Source of the DNA: Acidisphaera sp035272265
Lineage (GTDB): Bacteria > Pseudomonadota > Alphaproteobacteria > Acetobacterales > Acetobacteraceae
DNA length: 6,920 nucleotides
NCBI GenBank assembly: GCA_035272265.1
Contig: DATEQV010000465.1
Coordinates: forward strand, 1-6,920
Direction of reading: 5' to 3'
The notes under the pieces were generated by a model. The model made no database searches. It was not told the DNA's origin and was given only the letters and a program-made list of their open reading frames with translations. Positions 1-5,902 of the stretch are shown here, piece after piece (the first letter of the stretch is position 1; each line of letters opens with the position of its first letter). A program made the position numbers and the translations under genes.

Positions 1-62
1 GGGACGGCGTCGATGAGGCGGCGGTAGAGGCGTTGAAGCGAGGTCGGGAGCCAGCGAAACAT
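1..62 (-). CDS. 5' end of an unidentified protein (partial)
   Basis: Only the first 20 codons lie in the window, reading MFRWLPTSLQRLYRRLIDAV from the ATG at 62-60; the gene continues past base 1. The start is well supported by a GGGAGG Shine-Dalgarno at 73-68 with a 5-base spacer. The N-terminus is basic and amphipathic, with no obvious signal peptide. Too little is visible to assign a family. It has the same orientation as the 236-residue gene upstream of it, but 407 bases and a palindromic repeat separate them, so it probably has its own promoter. Confidence 0.7.
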   Translation of the reverse strand, partial: MFRWLPTSLQRLYRRLIDAV

Positions 63-352
63 CGTGTCCTCCCGATCGCTGGGGGTGAAGCAACCAAAGC
101 CAATCGAGGCCGAGGATAGCTTGCCTAGGAAAACAAAGCAAGAGAAAAAATGGCTAGGGCGTCCGGCCCGGTTCGCCGGCCTGGACTGGGACCGCGCGGC
201 AACCTCGATCGGGCGCCGAAGAGCGTCGACATCAGCAAGGAGCCGTGCTCCGCGTCGGAGCGACTCGTCGCAGGCGGCAGCGTTCGTCGTGCCGCGATCG
301 GCGCCCGGTGTCATACCAGCTGGCACAAGTAATGACTCATCATCAAAGACAC
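63..352. other. Intergenic stretch, no convincing gene
   Basis: This lies between the start of the leftmost gene and the palindromic repeat. Open frames exist on the plus strand, including a 60-codon one from the ATG at 150. They are rich in Arg, Ser and Ala, lack a good ribosome binding site and show no family resemblance, so they look like chance frames in GC-rich DNA. Apart from the AT-rich promoter-like patch around 113-150, I see nothing here. Confidence 0.5.
113..141 (-). promoter_or_regulatory. Possible sigma-70 promoter for the gene starting at 62
   Basis: On the minus strand TTGCTT (141-136) and TATCCT (118-113) are separated by exactly 17 bases. They lie in the only clearly AT-rich patch of this spacer, about 50 bases upstream of the ATG at 62. 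Each box matches only part of the consensus (3 of 6 and 4 of 6), so this is a positional guess. Confidence 0.25.
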
Positions 353-445
353 CGTCATTCCGGGCGAAGGCCCGGAATCCACGCCTTTCTTCCTCTGCGT
401 GGACGTCAAGAAGGCATGGATGCCGGGCCTTCGCCCGGCATGACG
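353..445. repeat. Palindromic intergenic repeat, copy A
   Basis: A 93-bp inverted repeat opens with CGTCAT and closes with ATGACG. It contains two perfect hairpins of identical geometry: a 9-bp stem with a GAAG loop (357-365 with 370-378) and a 9-bp stem with a CTTC loop (420-428 with 433-441). Between them a core pairs as CCACGC (379-384) with GCGTGG (397-402), or alternatively CCACGCCTT with the similar segment before 420. It begins 25 bases beyond the stop codon of the 236-residue gene, so its RNA could also act as a terminator or 3' stabiliser. Repeats of this type are common between genes in alphaproteobacteria. Copy B lies at 4450-4537. Confidence 0.9.
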
Positions 446-469
446 GGTCAGTACTTTCGGCCGCCGGTG

Positions 470-1180
470 TCAGTCGCTGCCGGGGGCCGCTGCCGCGTCG
501 AACAGCGGCGCGAGCGCCGCACGCGCCTGCTCGTCCCGTTGGACGACGTTGTCCATGATGCCGGATGCAACGGCGGCGCGGTACACGCTGGCGGCGAAGC
601 GGGCGTCCTCGATCACCCGGCGCGGATCGCTGCTCCGCAGCCACGTGCCCAACTCGTCGAAGACGTCGTCGAGCAGCTCCCGGTCCATCGGCACGAAGCT
701 CAGACAGGTCATGGCGAATTCGTCCGGCCGGCAGAGGCGGCCGGCGAAACAGTCGCCCGGCGTCGCCGACATGGCCATCGCCTCGTCGAGCAGCCAGGTT
801 TCCTGTTCGAGCAACAGGTCCGTCACGACCACGCCCGCGACCGCGTGCCGTCGTTCGACCTTCCAGAACGAGAACCGCGCTTCGCACAGCGCCTGCAGGA
901 CGCGCGCGTCGTCCGACCCCGCCGGGCAGCGCGCACGGCGGGCGTGGCGCACGATCGCCCGGCTGCGGCCCGGTTTTGCCGTGTGGAGGGCGAGATCGTA
1001 GATGAGCTGCATCTCGGGGTCGTCCTCGTCGACGAGGAGCGTGCCCCCCTCGGCGAGGCCGAGCCGCCGCGCGTGGTCGAAGATGGCGGTGTGCGCGACG
1101 CAGTCCATCGCCTCGTTCTGGTGGTGCGTGCAGATCGCGCGCAGCCGACGATACCGTTCGACAACGTCACCGGTTTGCAT
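470..1180 (-). CDS. Uncharacterised 236-residue protein
   Basis: I do not recognise a named family. The chosen start is the ATG at 1180-1178, reading MQTGDVVERY, preceded by GGAGG about six bases upstream. The frame is open back to 1408, but that extension reads through an inverted repeat and looks non-coding. The protein appears soluble, with no signal peptide or membrane segment. It has an N-terminal helical part with Cys and His residues (CTHHQNEAMDC, residues 17-27), an acidic patch (VDEDDPE, 50-56), a middle segment FSFWKVERRHAVAG (103-116) leading into a strand-rich stretch, then CFAGRLCRPDEFAMTC (144-159) and a helical C-terminus. The FWxVERRH...GRLCRPDxFxMTC layout reminds me of conserved hypothetical proteins of Acetobacteraceae, from memory only. 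It is downstream of the broken permease on the same strand, but a 310-base gap makes co-transcription uncertain. Confidence 0.85.
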   Translation of the reverse strand: MQTGDVVERYRRLRAICTHHQNEAMDCVAHTAIFDHARRLGLAEGGTLLVDEDDPEMQLIYDLALHTAKPGRSRAIVRHARRARCPAGSDDARVLQALCEARFSFWKVERRHAVAGVVVTDLLLEQETWLLDEAMAMSATPGDCFAGRLCRPDEFAMTCLSFVPMDRELLDDVFDELGTWLRSSDPRRVIEDARFAASVYRAAVASGIMDNVVQRDEQARAALAPLFDAAAAPGSD

Positions 1181-1246
1181 GGGACGCCTCCGCTGGCTGG
1201 TTGTGGCGGCGGAGGATAGGGCGGGTGGCCGAGTCGCATCCGGGGT

Positions 1247-1313
1247 GTCCTGTCCCGGAAGTTCGCCAGCGTCCTGCCCCGGAAGCTCGCGGGCGAACTT
1301 CCGGGACTGCAGG
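1247..1313. repeat. Three-copy repeat forming a 16-bp perfect stem
   Basis: A unit of about 20 bases, GTCCTGYCCCGGAAGYTCGC, occurs directly at 1247-1266 and 1271-1290 (two C/T differences, 24-base offset). It occurs a third time inverted at about 1292-1313. Copies one and three pair perfectly over 16 bp (1252-1267 with 1292-1307), enclosing copy two in a 24-base loop. It lies between the permease stop and the start of the 236-residue gene. No U-tract follows on the minus strand, so it is not a classical terminator; a mobile palindrome or a regulatory RNA structure is possible. Confidence 0.75.
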
Positions 1314-1445
1314 CCGCAGATATATGACCCGCCGGACACGGAGAACATGCAAGGGCGGAGAAGGCAGCGCACTCCTTCGCGAGCCACATCGCGCATATGC
1401 CGGGCCATTTCCCCGAACGCAGGATACCATGGCCATCGAGACGAT

Positions 1446-1471
1446 GGCGGAATGCGGCGCGCCGCTCCGCC
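1446..1471 (-). terminator. Possible hairpin terminator after the permease
   Basis: Arms GGCGGA (1446-1451) and TCCGCC (1466-1471) flank the perfect 12-base palindrome GCGGCGCGCCGC (1454-1465), with a two-base bulge. It lies 19 bases past the stop codon of the permease on the minus strand. The hairpin is strong, but no run of U follows it, so intrinsic termination is uncertain. Confidence 0.3.
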
Positions 1472-1489
1472 CTTGCTCCTGCCGGGGCA

Positions 1490-2969
1490 TCATAGAACGC
1501 CCATGGCCGGCCAGACGGTGGCCGACAGGGCCAGGATCAGCAGATACCCGGCCACGGTCAATGGCAGACCGATGAGCGCGAACGTCCTGGTTTCGAACGC
1601 ACCCGTTCCGTAGCACAGCATGTTCTGCGGTGCGTTCATCGGCAGGATCATGCCGAACGACACCACGAACTGCTGGATCAGTACGATCCCGAAGGCGGAG
1701 CCGGTGCTGGGCGGCAGTTGCTGGGCGAAGGCGATCATCACCGGGATCAGCGTGCTGGCAAGGCCGGTCGCCGAGGCGAAGCCGAGATGCAGCACGATGT
1801 TGAACGCCGACAGTGCCGCGATCACGCCAACCGCCGACAGCGTCCCCAGCCCGAGATGTCCAAGGGTTGCGCTGGCGAGCCAGGTCGCCGCCCCGGTGCG
1901 GCTCAGCAACGTGCCCAGAGAGATGCCGATGGCGAACAGCACGATGGTACCCCAGGGGATCAGCGGTTCCGCGGTCTTCCAGTGCAGCACGCCGATGCCG
2001 GGCATCAGCAGCAGGGCCACCCCCATCACCATGGCGGAGGTGCTGTCGATCGGGTGCAGCTTGCCCTCGGTGGCCCACAGCACCAGCAAGACGAGCGCAA
2101 GCGCGGTCAGCCGCTTCTCGCTGCCGGTCATCGGTCCCATCTCGGCCAATTGCCGGCGCAGCATCTCCTCGGCCTGCCCGCGCGCCGGCACCTGCGGGCG
2201 CAGCAGCCAGAGGCTGAGCACGAACAGCACAACGCTCATGATGACCGTGAACGGCAACGCGGCAACGAACCAGTCGCCCCAGGCGATGTTGTGGCCGAAG
2301 GCCTTCTGCATGAAGTCGGTGGCGATCAGGTTCTGCGCCGCCCCGGTCTTGATGCCGATGTTGAAGATCGTGCACGCCTGCGCGGAGACGATCATCAGCG
2401 CCGCCCCGAGGTTGCTGTTCACCGGCCGCCAGCGCGGCCACGATACCCAGCATGATCGGGATCACTGCGCCGACCCGCGCGGTGGCGGACGGCACGAACA
2501 GCGCCAGCACGAAACCGACCAGGATGGCGCCGACGATCAACCGGGCCGGCGAAACGCCGATCCGGCTCATGACCAGCAATGCCAGGCGCCGGTCGAGCCC
2601 GGTCGCTTTCAGGGCCGCGGCGAGGAACAGCGCCCCGGCCACCAGGATGACGGCGGAGGAGGAGAAGCCGACGAGCATCTCGTTGAGCGCAGCCGCGGTC
2701 GTCAGAGGCGTCTTGGCGGTCACGCTCAGCGGCTTGCCGTAGAGCCCGCCGACCGCAGCCGTGGCCAGGATGACCGCGCTGGTCGGCGCCGAGACGCACT
2801 CGCTCACCCACAGCGTGACCGCGAGAACCAGCAGCGCCAGCGCGACCTGACCGGCGGCGCCGAGCGCCGCCGGGGTCGGCAACAGCAGCACGCCGACGAA
2901 CAATCCGAAGGCAAGGACGAGGTACAGGACCTTCCTGTCGTACCCTGGTGTTGAAGCGGTCCTGTCCAT
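1490..2969 (-). pseudogene. DASS/SLC13-family anion permease, frameshifted
   Basis: Two consecutive minus-strand frames together make one membrane transporter of about 492 residues, the usual DASS (CitT/SLC13) length. The first runs from the ATG at 2969 for 182 codons, with membrane segments near residues 14-33, 38-75, 104-121 and 143-182 and the substrate/sodium-loop motif PSATAR at 160-165. The frame then shifts by one base at about 2423. The second part, to the TGA at 1490, has IVSAQACTIFNIGIKT at its beginning, a second GFASATGLAS motif, and the family's C-terminal signature LPMNAPQNMLCYGTG. The substrate is probably a di- or tricarboxylate or sulfate at the inner membrane, but this cannot be settled by eye. 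The start is preceded by AAGAAGG. A GTG at 2422 could in principle restart the second half, but no Shine-Dalgarno precedes it and I see no slippery heptamer. A real inactivating mutation or an assembly error are both possible. Confidence 0.85.
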
Positions 2970-3378
2970 GACGGCGTCACCTTCTTGCTTAACAGAGGAC
3001 AGAGCGTCGTTTGTCAGTTGAACAACGCTATGGGCGAACGCAGGCGAACGCCGCCGATCACGACACGGGTTATGTCAGTCACGGAGCGCGCCATACGGCG
3101 CGGCCTTTCACACCTTGGTGGACTATCACGACAGGACTATGATCGGCGTGGACAATCAAGCCGTCGGCTGAGGCGGGACCCGGCGATGCCATCAATCGGC
3201 GCGCCAAGGAGACGCATCACGGAGAGTTCGGCGGACGCAAGGATAGCGGCGGCCTCGGAGATCGCGCCGCGCCCGAGGTTCGGGCTGGGCTTGAAGATCG
3301 GAGTAGTGCCGCTGCCGTTCTTCATCGTGGCGGCCGAACTGGCTATTCATCGCGGCAATCCCGGCTCAGGAGGGCGTT
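2970..3378. other. Intergenic stretch with one weak minus-strand frame
   Basis: This spacer separates the divergent permease and small gene. The plus-strand frame that crosses it is Arg- and Ser-rich and looks like noise. The minus-strand frame 3325 to 3137 (62 codons, starting MKNGSGTTPIFKPSPNLGRG) has more gene-like codon use, with many C- and G-ending codons over about the first 40 codons. It lacks a ribosome binding site and resembles nothing I know, so it may be a remnant rather than a gene. I see no strong promoter for either flanking gene. Confidence 0.35.
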
Positions 3379-3549
3379 ATGAAGCTCGTCGTGATGCTGA
3401 TAAATCTTGGTGGCCACTACGGCCCGGCGACGATTTCCGGGTTCGATACGATGGCCGCCTGCCGAGCAGCCGAGCCGATCGTCGTCGCATTCTACAGGAA
3501 GACGACGCCAAGCTCCGTCACCACCGAGTGCGTCGAACTCCCCAAGTAG
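3379..3549 (+). CDS. Small 56-residue hypothetical protein
   Basis: The ATG at 3379 follows an ideal AGGAGGG (3368-3374) with a four-base spacer, and the frame ends in TAG at 3547-3549. The protein begins MKLVVMLINLGGHYGPATIS, a short hydrophobic start that is not a clear signal peptide. It continues with FDTMAACRAAEP (residues 22-33) and ends TTECVELPK. The two cysteines, in the AACRAA and TECVE segments, could pair if the protein is exported. A pattern of F-x-T/S-M-x-A-C-x-A-A followed by a C-terminal CVE is familiar from small alphaproteobacterial hypothetical proteins, from memory only. No function can be assigned. The 3' end is antisense to, and 17 bases from, the point where the neighbouring GST remnant stops resembling a GST. 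Confidence 0.62.
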   Translation: MKLVVMLINLGGHYGPATISGFDTMAACRAAEPIVVAFYRKTTPSSVTTECVELPK

Positions 3550-3566
3550 GCTTGCAAGAAAGCGGG

Positions 3567-3853
3567 GTAGAGATACGCCGGAAACTCCGGATGCGCCGGG
3601 CCCAGCGCCAGCCGGCTGCCGCCGTGTTTCGCGATGATGTACCCACCACCGCGCCGCTCTCCGCCAGCACCACCTGACCGTCCGCGATCACCGGCGCCGA
3701 GCCGATCGGATGCAGCGCCCGCAGCTCCGGCGGCGCGAGGATGGTCACCGGATCGCGGTCGTAGCGCGTCAGCTCGGACGGAACGCCGAGCTCCTCGCGC
3801 AGCCAGATGATCCGCTCCGATTGCGACACGTCGAGGTGATGGATGCTGAGCAT
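3567..3853 (-). pseudogene. Glutathione S-transferase remnant (frameshifted, truncated)
   Basis: From the ATG at 3853 the sequence reads a thioredoxin-fold GST N-terminal domain. It has the start MLSIHHLDVSQSERIIWLRE, the APVI cis-proline loop at residues 53-56 and the glutathione-binding LAESGAVV at 63-70. At 3643-3642 the expected GAG codon of ESGAVVEYIIAK is reduced to GG. After this one-base loss the next frame continues naturally as YIIAKHGGSRLALGPAHPEF, then PAYLY, ending near 3567. Beyond that nothing resembles a GST, and the all-helical C-terminal domain (over 100 residues) is missing. A full GST is about 200-230 residues; this is about 95. There is no good ribosome binding site before the start. 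It encoded a cytosolic glutathione-conjugating or reducing enzyme of unknown substrate and is almost certainly non-functional now. Confidence 0.85.
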
Positions 3854-3930
3854 GCCGCCATTCCGGCACGCTCCCCCTGCCTGTCCCTCGCTGAACGGCT
3901 CCGGCGACCCTGCCGCCCTACACCGGGCCG

Positions 3931-4347
3931 CTACTTCGCCCCCGCGCTCGCCTTCAGCGCCCGCTCCACATCCTGCGGGTCGCCCGCGATGGCCTTGAGG
4001 TAGGCGCGTGCCGGCTGGTCAGGCTCGGCCCGCGCCTGCTCCCAGTCCCGCAACGTCCCGAGCGGGATCTGGTAGCGCGCCGCAAACTCCTCCTGGGTCA
4101 GCCCGAGCGCACGGCGCAGCGTCTTCACCCGCGGCACAAGGCGCATGCGCGCCATGTCGGCGTCCGTCAGCGGCTGAGCGTCTGGATCGCTCAACGCCGC
4201 CGCGCGAACCTGCTCGTCGCGCATCGCCCGCAGACGCGGCCAATCCGTCGTGTCCTCGAGCGGCCTCGTGGTGCCGTCCGGCAGCACCTGGACGAGCGAT
4301 CCGTCACTCGTCCGTTTGGCTCTGATAGGCATCCCACTCGAACTCAT
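3931..4347 (-). CDS. XRE-family helix-turn-helix protein, antitoxin-like
   Basis: This 138-residue protein has a variable N-terminal half with DGSLVQVLPDGTTRPLED (15-32), then a Cro/C1-type helix-turn-helix at about 74-126. There LRRALGLTQEEFAARYQIPL gives helices two and three, and GTLRDWEQARAEPDQPARAY follows. The arrangement matches the COG2944 (YiaG-like) regulators often encoded directly after a BrnT/RelE-type toxin. Such antitoxins neutralise the toxin and repress their own operon by binding its promoter. The start is debatable: ATG at 4347 has AGGAG 13 bases upstream, while ATG at 4332 (MPIRAKRTSDG) fits my memory of homologues better. No intact toxin gene lies upstream, only the short remnant described at 4304-4357, so it is probably an orphan. 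It ends in TAG at 3931, 77 bases before the GST remnant on the same strand. Confidence 0.85.
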   Translation of the reverse strand: MSSSGMPIRAKRTSDGSLVQVLPDGTTRPLEDTTDWPRLRAMRDEQVRAAALSDPDAQPLTDADMARMRLVPRVKTLRRALGLTQEEFAARYQIPLGTLRDWEQARAEPDQPARAYLKAIAGDPQDVERALKASAGAK

Positions 4348-4357
4348 CCGCAGCCAT
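4304..4357 (-). pseudogene. Possible stump of a BrnT-like toxin gene
   Basis: A 17-codon frame reads MAADEFEWDAYQSQTDE and stops within the antitoxin-like gene, in another frame. Its first nine residues have the EFEWD pattern that opens BrnT-type RNase toxins (typically FEWDxxK). The position is where a toxin gene would start, and AGGAG lies 3 bases before the ATG. The rest of a toxin (about 90 residues) is absent. Either an internal deletion fused the toxin start to the antitoxin start, or the match is chance and this is a leader peptide or nothing. It is too short to be sure. Confidence 0.35.
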
Positions 4358-4449
4358 AAACTCCTGCTTGCCCGTAGTCATGGCAAGGGAGCCAATGCAG
4401 AGGCTGGCGCTTTTCCAGCCAGAGAACTTTCACGCGAACCGTATCAACA

Positions 4450-4537
4450 CGTCATGGCCCGCGCAGGCGGGCCATCCACGCCTTTCTTTCGCGCGGCCGG
4501 CAAAGGCGTGGATGGTCCGCCTTCGCGGACCATGACG
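4450..4537. repeat. Palindromic intergenic repeat, copy B
   Basis: This 88-bp inverted repeat has the same architecture as copy A at 353-445. CGTCAT and ATGACG form the ends. Two perfect 9-bp hairpins with four-base loops lie at 4454-4462 with 4467-4475 (loop GCAG) and 4512-4520 with 4525-4533 (loop CTTC). The central core CCACGCCTTT (4476-4485) pairs perfectly with AAAGGCGTGG (4502-4511). The result can fold as a three-way cruciform on either strand. The hairpin arms differ in sequence from copy A, while the ends and core are conserved. Confidence 0.9.
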
Positions 4538-4768
4538 AGACCAGGGTGAGTGCGATCACACCCAGGCTGAAACCGCCAGGAACTTCTTGACCGCCAAGAC
4601 AAAAAGTCCTAGGCATCGTTGCCTCAGCATCGCGATCCAGGAGCCGCCCGTGCCCGCTCCGACCTTTCACCCGCTCACCCCCGCGAACCGCGCAACCCCC
4701 TTTCCGTTATGCCTGACTCGACACACGGCCTTAGTCCGTCGGTTGCGTTTGGACGGTAGCGTGACCCC
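4538..4768. other. Upstream region of the phnW-fhs operon, no gene seen
   Basis: Together with 4358-4449 and the repeat, this makes about 410 bases without a convincing gene between the antitoxin-like gene and phnW. These two are divergently transcribed, so promoters for both should lie here. The short frames present are uneven in composition and lack ribosome binding sites. A weak promoter-like pair is listed separately. Confidence 0.5.
4587..4615 (+). promoter_or_regulatory. Weak candidate promoter for phnW-fhs
   Basis: TTGACC at 4587-4592 is a good -35 match. At 17 bases distance the -10 position holds TAGGCA (4610-4615), which matches only at its first two bases. It lies about 150 bases upstream of the phnW start. 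It is the best sigma-70-like candidate I can find by eye in the spacer, and it may well be wrong. Confidence 0.18.
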
Positions 4769-5902
4769 ATGATCCTGCTCATCCCCGGACCCGTCACCAC
4801 CCACCCCGAGGTGAAGGCCGCCCTGCTCCAGGACATCGCCCCCTGGGACAACGACTGGGGCCACCGCCTGGCCGTCGTGCGCCAGCGCCTGCTCGCCCTC
4901 GCCGGCGGCGTTTCCGGCCGGCACGCCGCCCTGCTGCTGCAGGGCTGCGGCCACTTCGCCGCCGAGGCCGCCGTGCGCACCTTCGTCCCGCGCGGCGGCA
5001 AGGTCCTCGTGCCCATCACCGGCAACTACGCCGAGCGCTTCGCCCGCCTCGCCCACGAAGCCGGCCGCACCGTCGTCCGCCTGTCCGTCGGCCCGAAGGA
5101 GCGCGCCAGCCCCGCCGCCGTGGCCCGCGCGCTCGCCGCCGACCCCACGATCGGCCACGTCGCGATGGTCTACAGCGAGACCTCCAGCGGCATCGTCCAC
5201 GACATCGCCGCCATCGGGCGCGAGGCCGCGGCACTCGGCCGGCGCACGCTCGTCGACGCCGTCTCCGCCTTCGGCGCGCTGCCGCTCGACATCGCCGCCA
5301 TGCCCGAGGCCGACGCGGTGTTCTTCACCAGCAACAAGTGCCTCGAAGGCATGCCCGGCCTGTCCGCCATCGTCGTCGACACCGCGCGCACCGCCGCCTG
5401 CGCCGCCCAGGCCGAGAGCTGGTCGCTCGACCTCGCCGACATCCTGCGCCACGGCCAGACCAGCGGCTGGGGCTCGTTCCGCTTCACCCCGCCGGCCCAG
5501 GTGGTCGAGGCGCTGGCCGCCGCGCTGGACCGGCTGGACTCGGAGAGCCGCCCGGCCCGCCTCGCGCGCTACGAGGCCAACATGCGCACGCTGTACCATG
5601 GCGTGCAGCGCCACGGCCTGACGCCCTGCCTGCCGGAGGCGATCCAGGGCCCGATCGTGCTCAACGTCCACGCGCCGGAGCATGCGAACTGGACGCTGCA
5701 AGGCTTCGTCGACGCGCTGAAGCCCGAGGGCTTCGTGATCAGCAACTTCCACAACACCCCCTGGCCGAGTTTTCGCCTTGGCTGTATCGGCGCCATCGGC
5801 AAGTCGGAGATGGAGCAGGCCGTGACAGCGATCGGACGCGCGCTCGACCGCATGGGCATCGTGCAAAGGCAGGCGGGGACCGCGCAAAGGCAGGCCGCCT
5901 GA
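4769..5902 (+). CDS. phnW: 2-aminoethylphosphonate:pyruvate aminotransferase
   Basis: A class V, fold-type I PLP aminotransferase of 377 residues, expected to be cytosolic. PhnW moves the amino group of 2-aminoethylphosphonate to pyruvate, giving phosphonoacetaldehyde and alanine. Features shared with known PhnW are LLIPGPVTTHPEVKAALL at the start, WDNDW (26-30), LLQGCGHFAAEA (56-67), ADPTIGHVAMVYSETSSGI (124-142), the PLP-nitrogen aspartate D163 in VDAVSAFG, the Schiff-base lysine K190 in SNKCLEGMPG, SWSLDL, and the C-terminal substrate-binding arginine in FRLGCIG. These fit PhnW better than serine-glyoxylate aminotransferase, which lacks the WDxD and NKCxxGxPG pattern. The ATG start is tight against the fold and has only a weak GGACGG 12 bases upstream. 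The C-terminus carries a small tandem duplication. It overlaps fhs in TGATG, so the two are probably translationally coupled. No other phosphonate gene is visible; a substrate other than 2-aminoethylphosphonate remains possible. Confidence 0.88.
   Translation: MILLIPGPVTTHPEVKAALLQDIAPWDNDWGHRLAVVRQRLLALAGGVSGRHAALLLQGCGHFAAEAAVRTFVPRGGKVLVPITGNYAERFARLAHEAGRTVVRLSVGPKERASPAAVARALAADPTIGHVAMVYSETSSGIVHDIAAIGREAAALGRRTLVDAVSAFGALPLDIAAMPEADAVFFTSNKCLEGMPGLSAIVVDTARTAACAAQAESWSLDLADILRHGQTSGWGSFRFTPPAQVVEALAAALDRLDSESRPARLARYEANMRTLYHGVQRHGLTPCLPEAIQGPIVLNVHAPEHANWTLQGFVDALKPEGFVISNFHNTPWPSFRLGCIGAIGKSEMEQAVTAIGRALDRMGIVQRQAGTAQRQAA
5863..5895 (+). repeat. In-frame 21-bp tandem duplication at the phnW 3' end
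   Basis: GCAAAGGCAGGC occurs at 5863-5874 and again at 5884-5895, a period of 21 bases or seven codons. The protein therefore ends VQRQAGTAQRQAA. It lies after the conserved fold, so it is probably neutral, but it extends the tail just before the overlap with fhs. Confidence 0.7.

Noticed and set aside
353..445. CRISPR array or tRNA at the hairpin-rich repeats
   Set aside because: There are no regularly spaced direct repeats with unique spacers, and the hairpin cluster lacks the T-loop, anticodon and acceptor features of a tRNA.
64..1219. Long plus-strand open frames over the left end
   Set aside because: They are antisense to the better-supported minus-strand gene 470-1180, are Arg/Ser/Pro-rich, read through the palindromic repeat and lack ribosome binding sites.
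1181..1408. N-terminal extension of the 236-residue protein to 1408
   Set aside because: The extension reads through the three-copy repeat and has low-complexity composition; the internal ATG at 1180 has its own GGAGG.
1620..2954. 444-codon plus-strand frame opposite the permease
   Set aside because: It is a mirror of the GC-rich permease gene; the protein is full of Arg, Gln and Gly runs with no family pattern, whereas the minus strand has clear membrane segments and motifs.
4452..4670. 72-codon minus-strand frame as the missing toxin gene
   Set aside because: It runs through repeat copy B, shows no toxin-like motif and does not join the antitoxin-like gene.
4769..5902. Serine-glyoxylate aminotransferase, suggested by the neighbouring fhs
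   Set aside because: The WDND, LLQGCGHFAAEA and SNKCLEGMPG segments follow PhnW rather than the SGAT pattern; the serine-cycle idea is kept only as an alternative.
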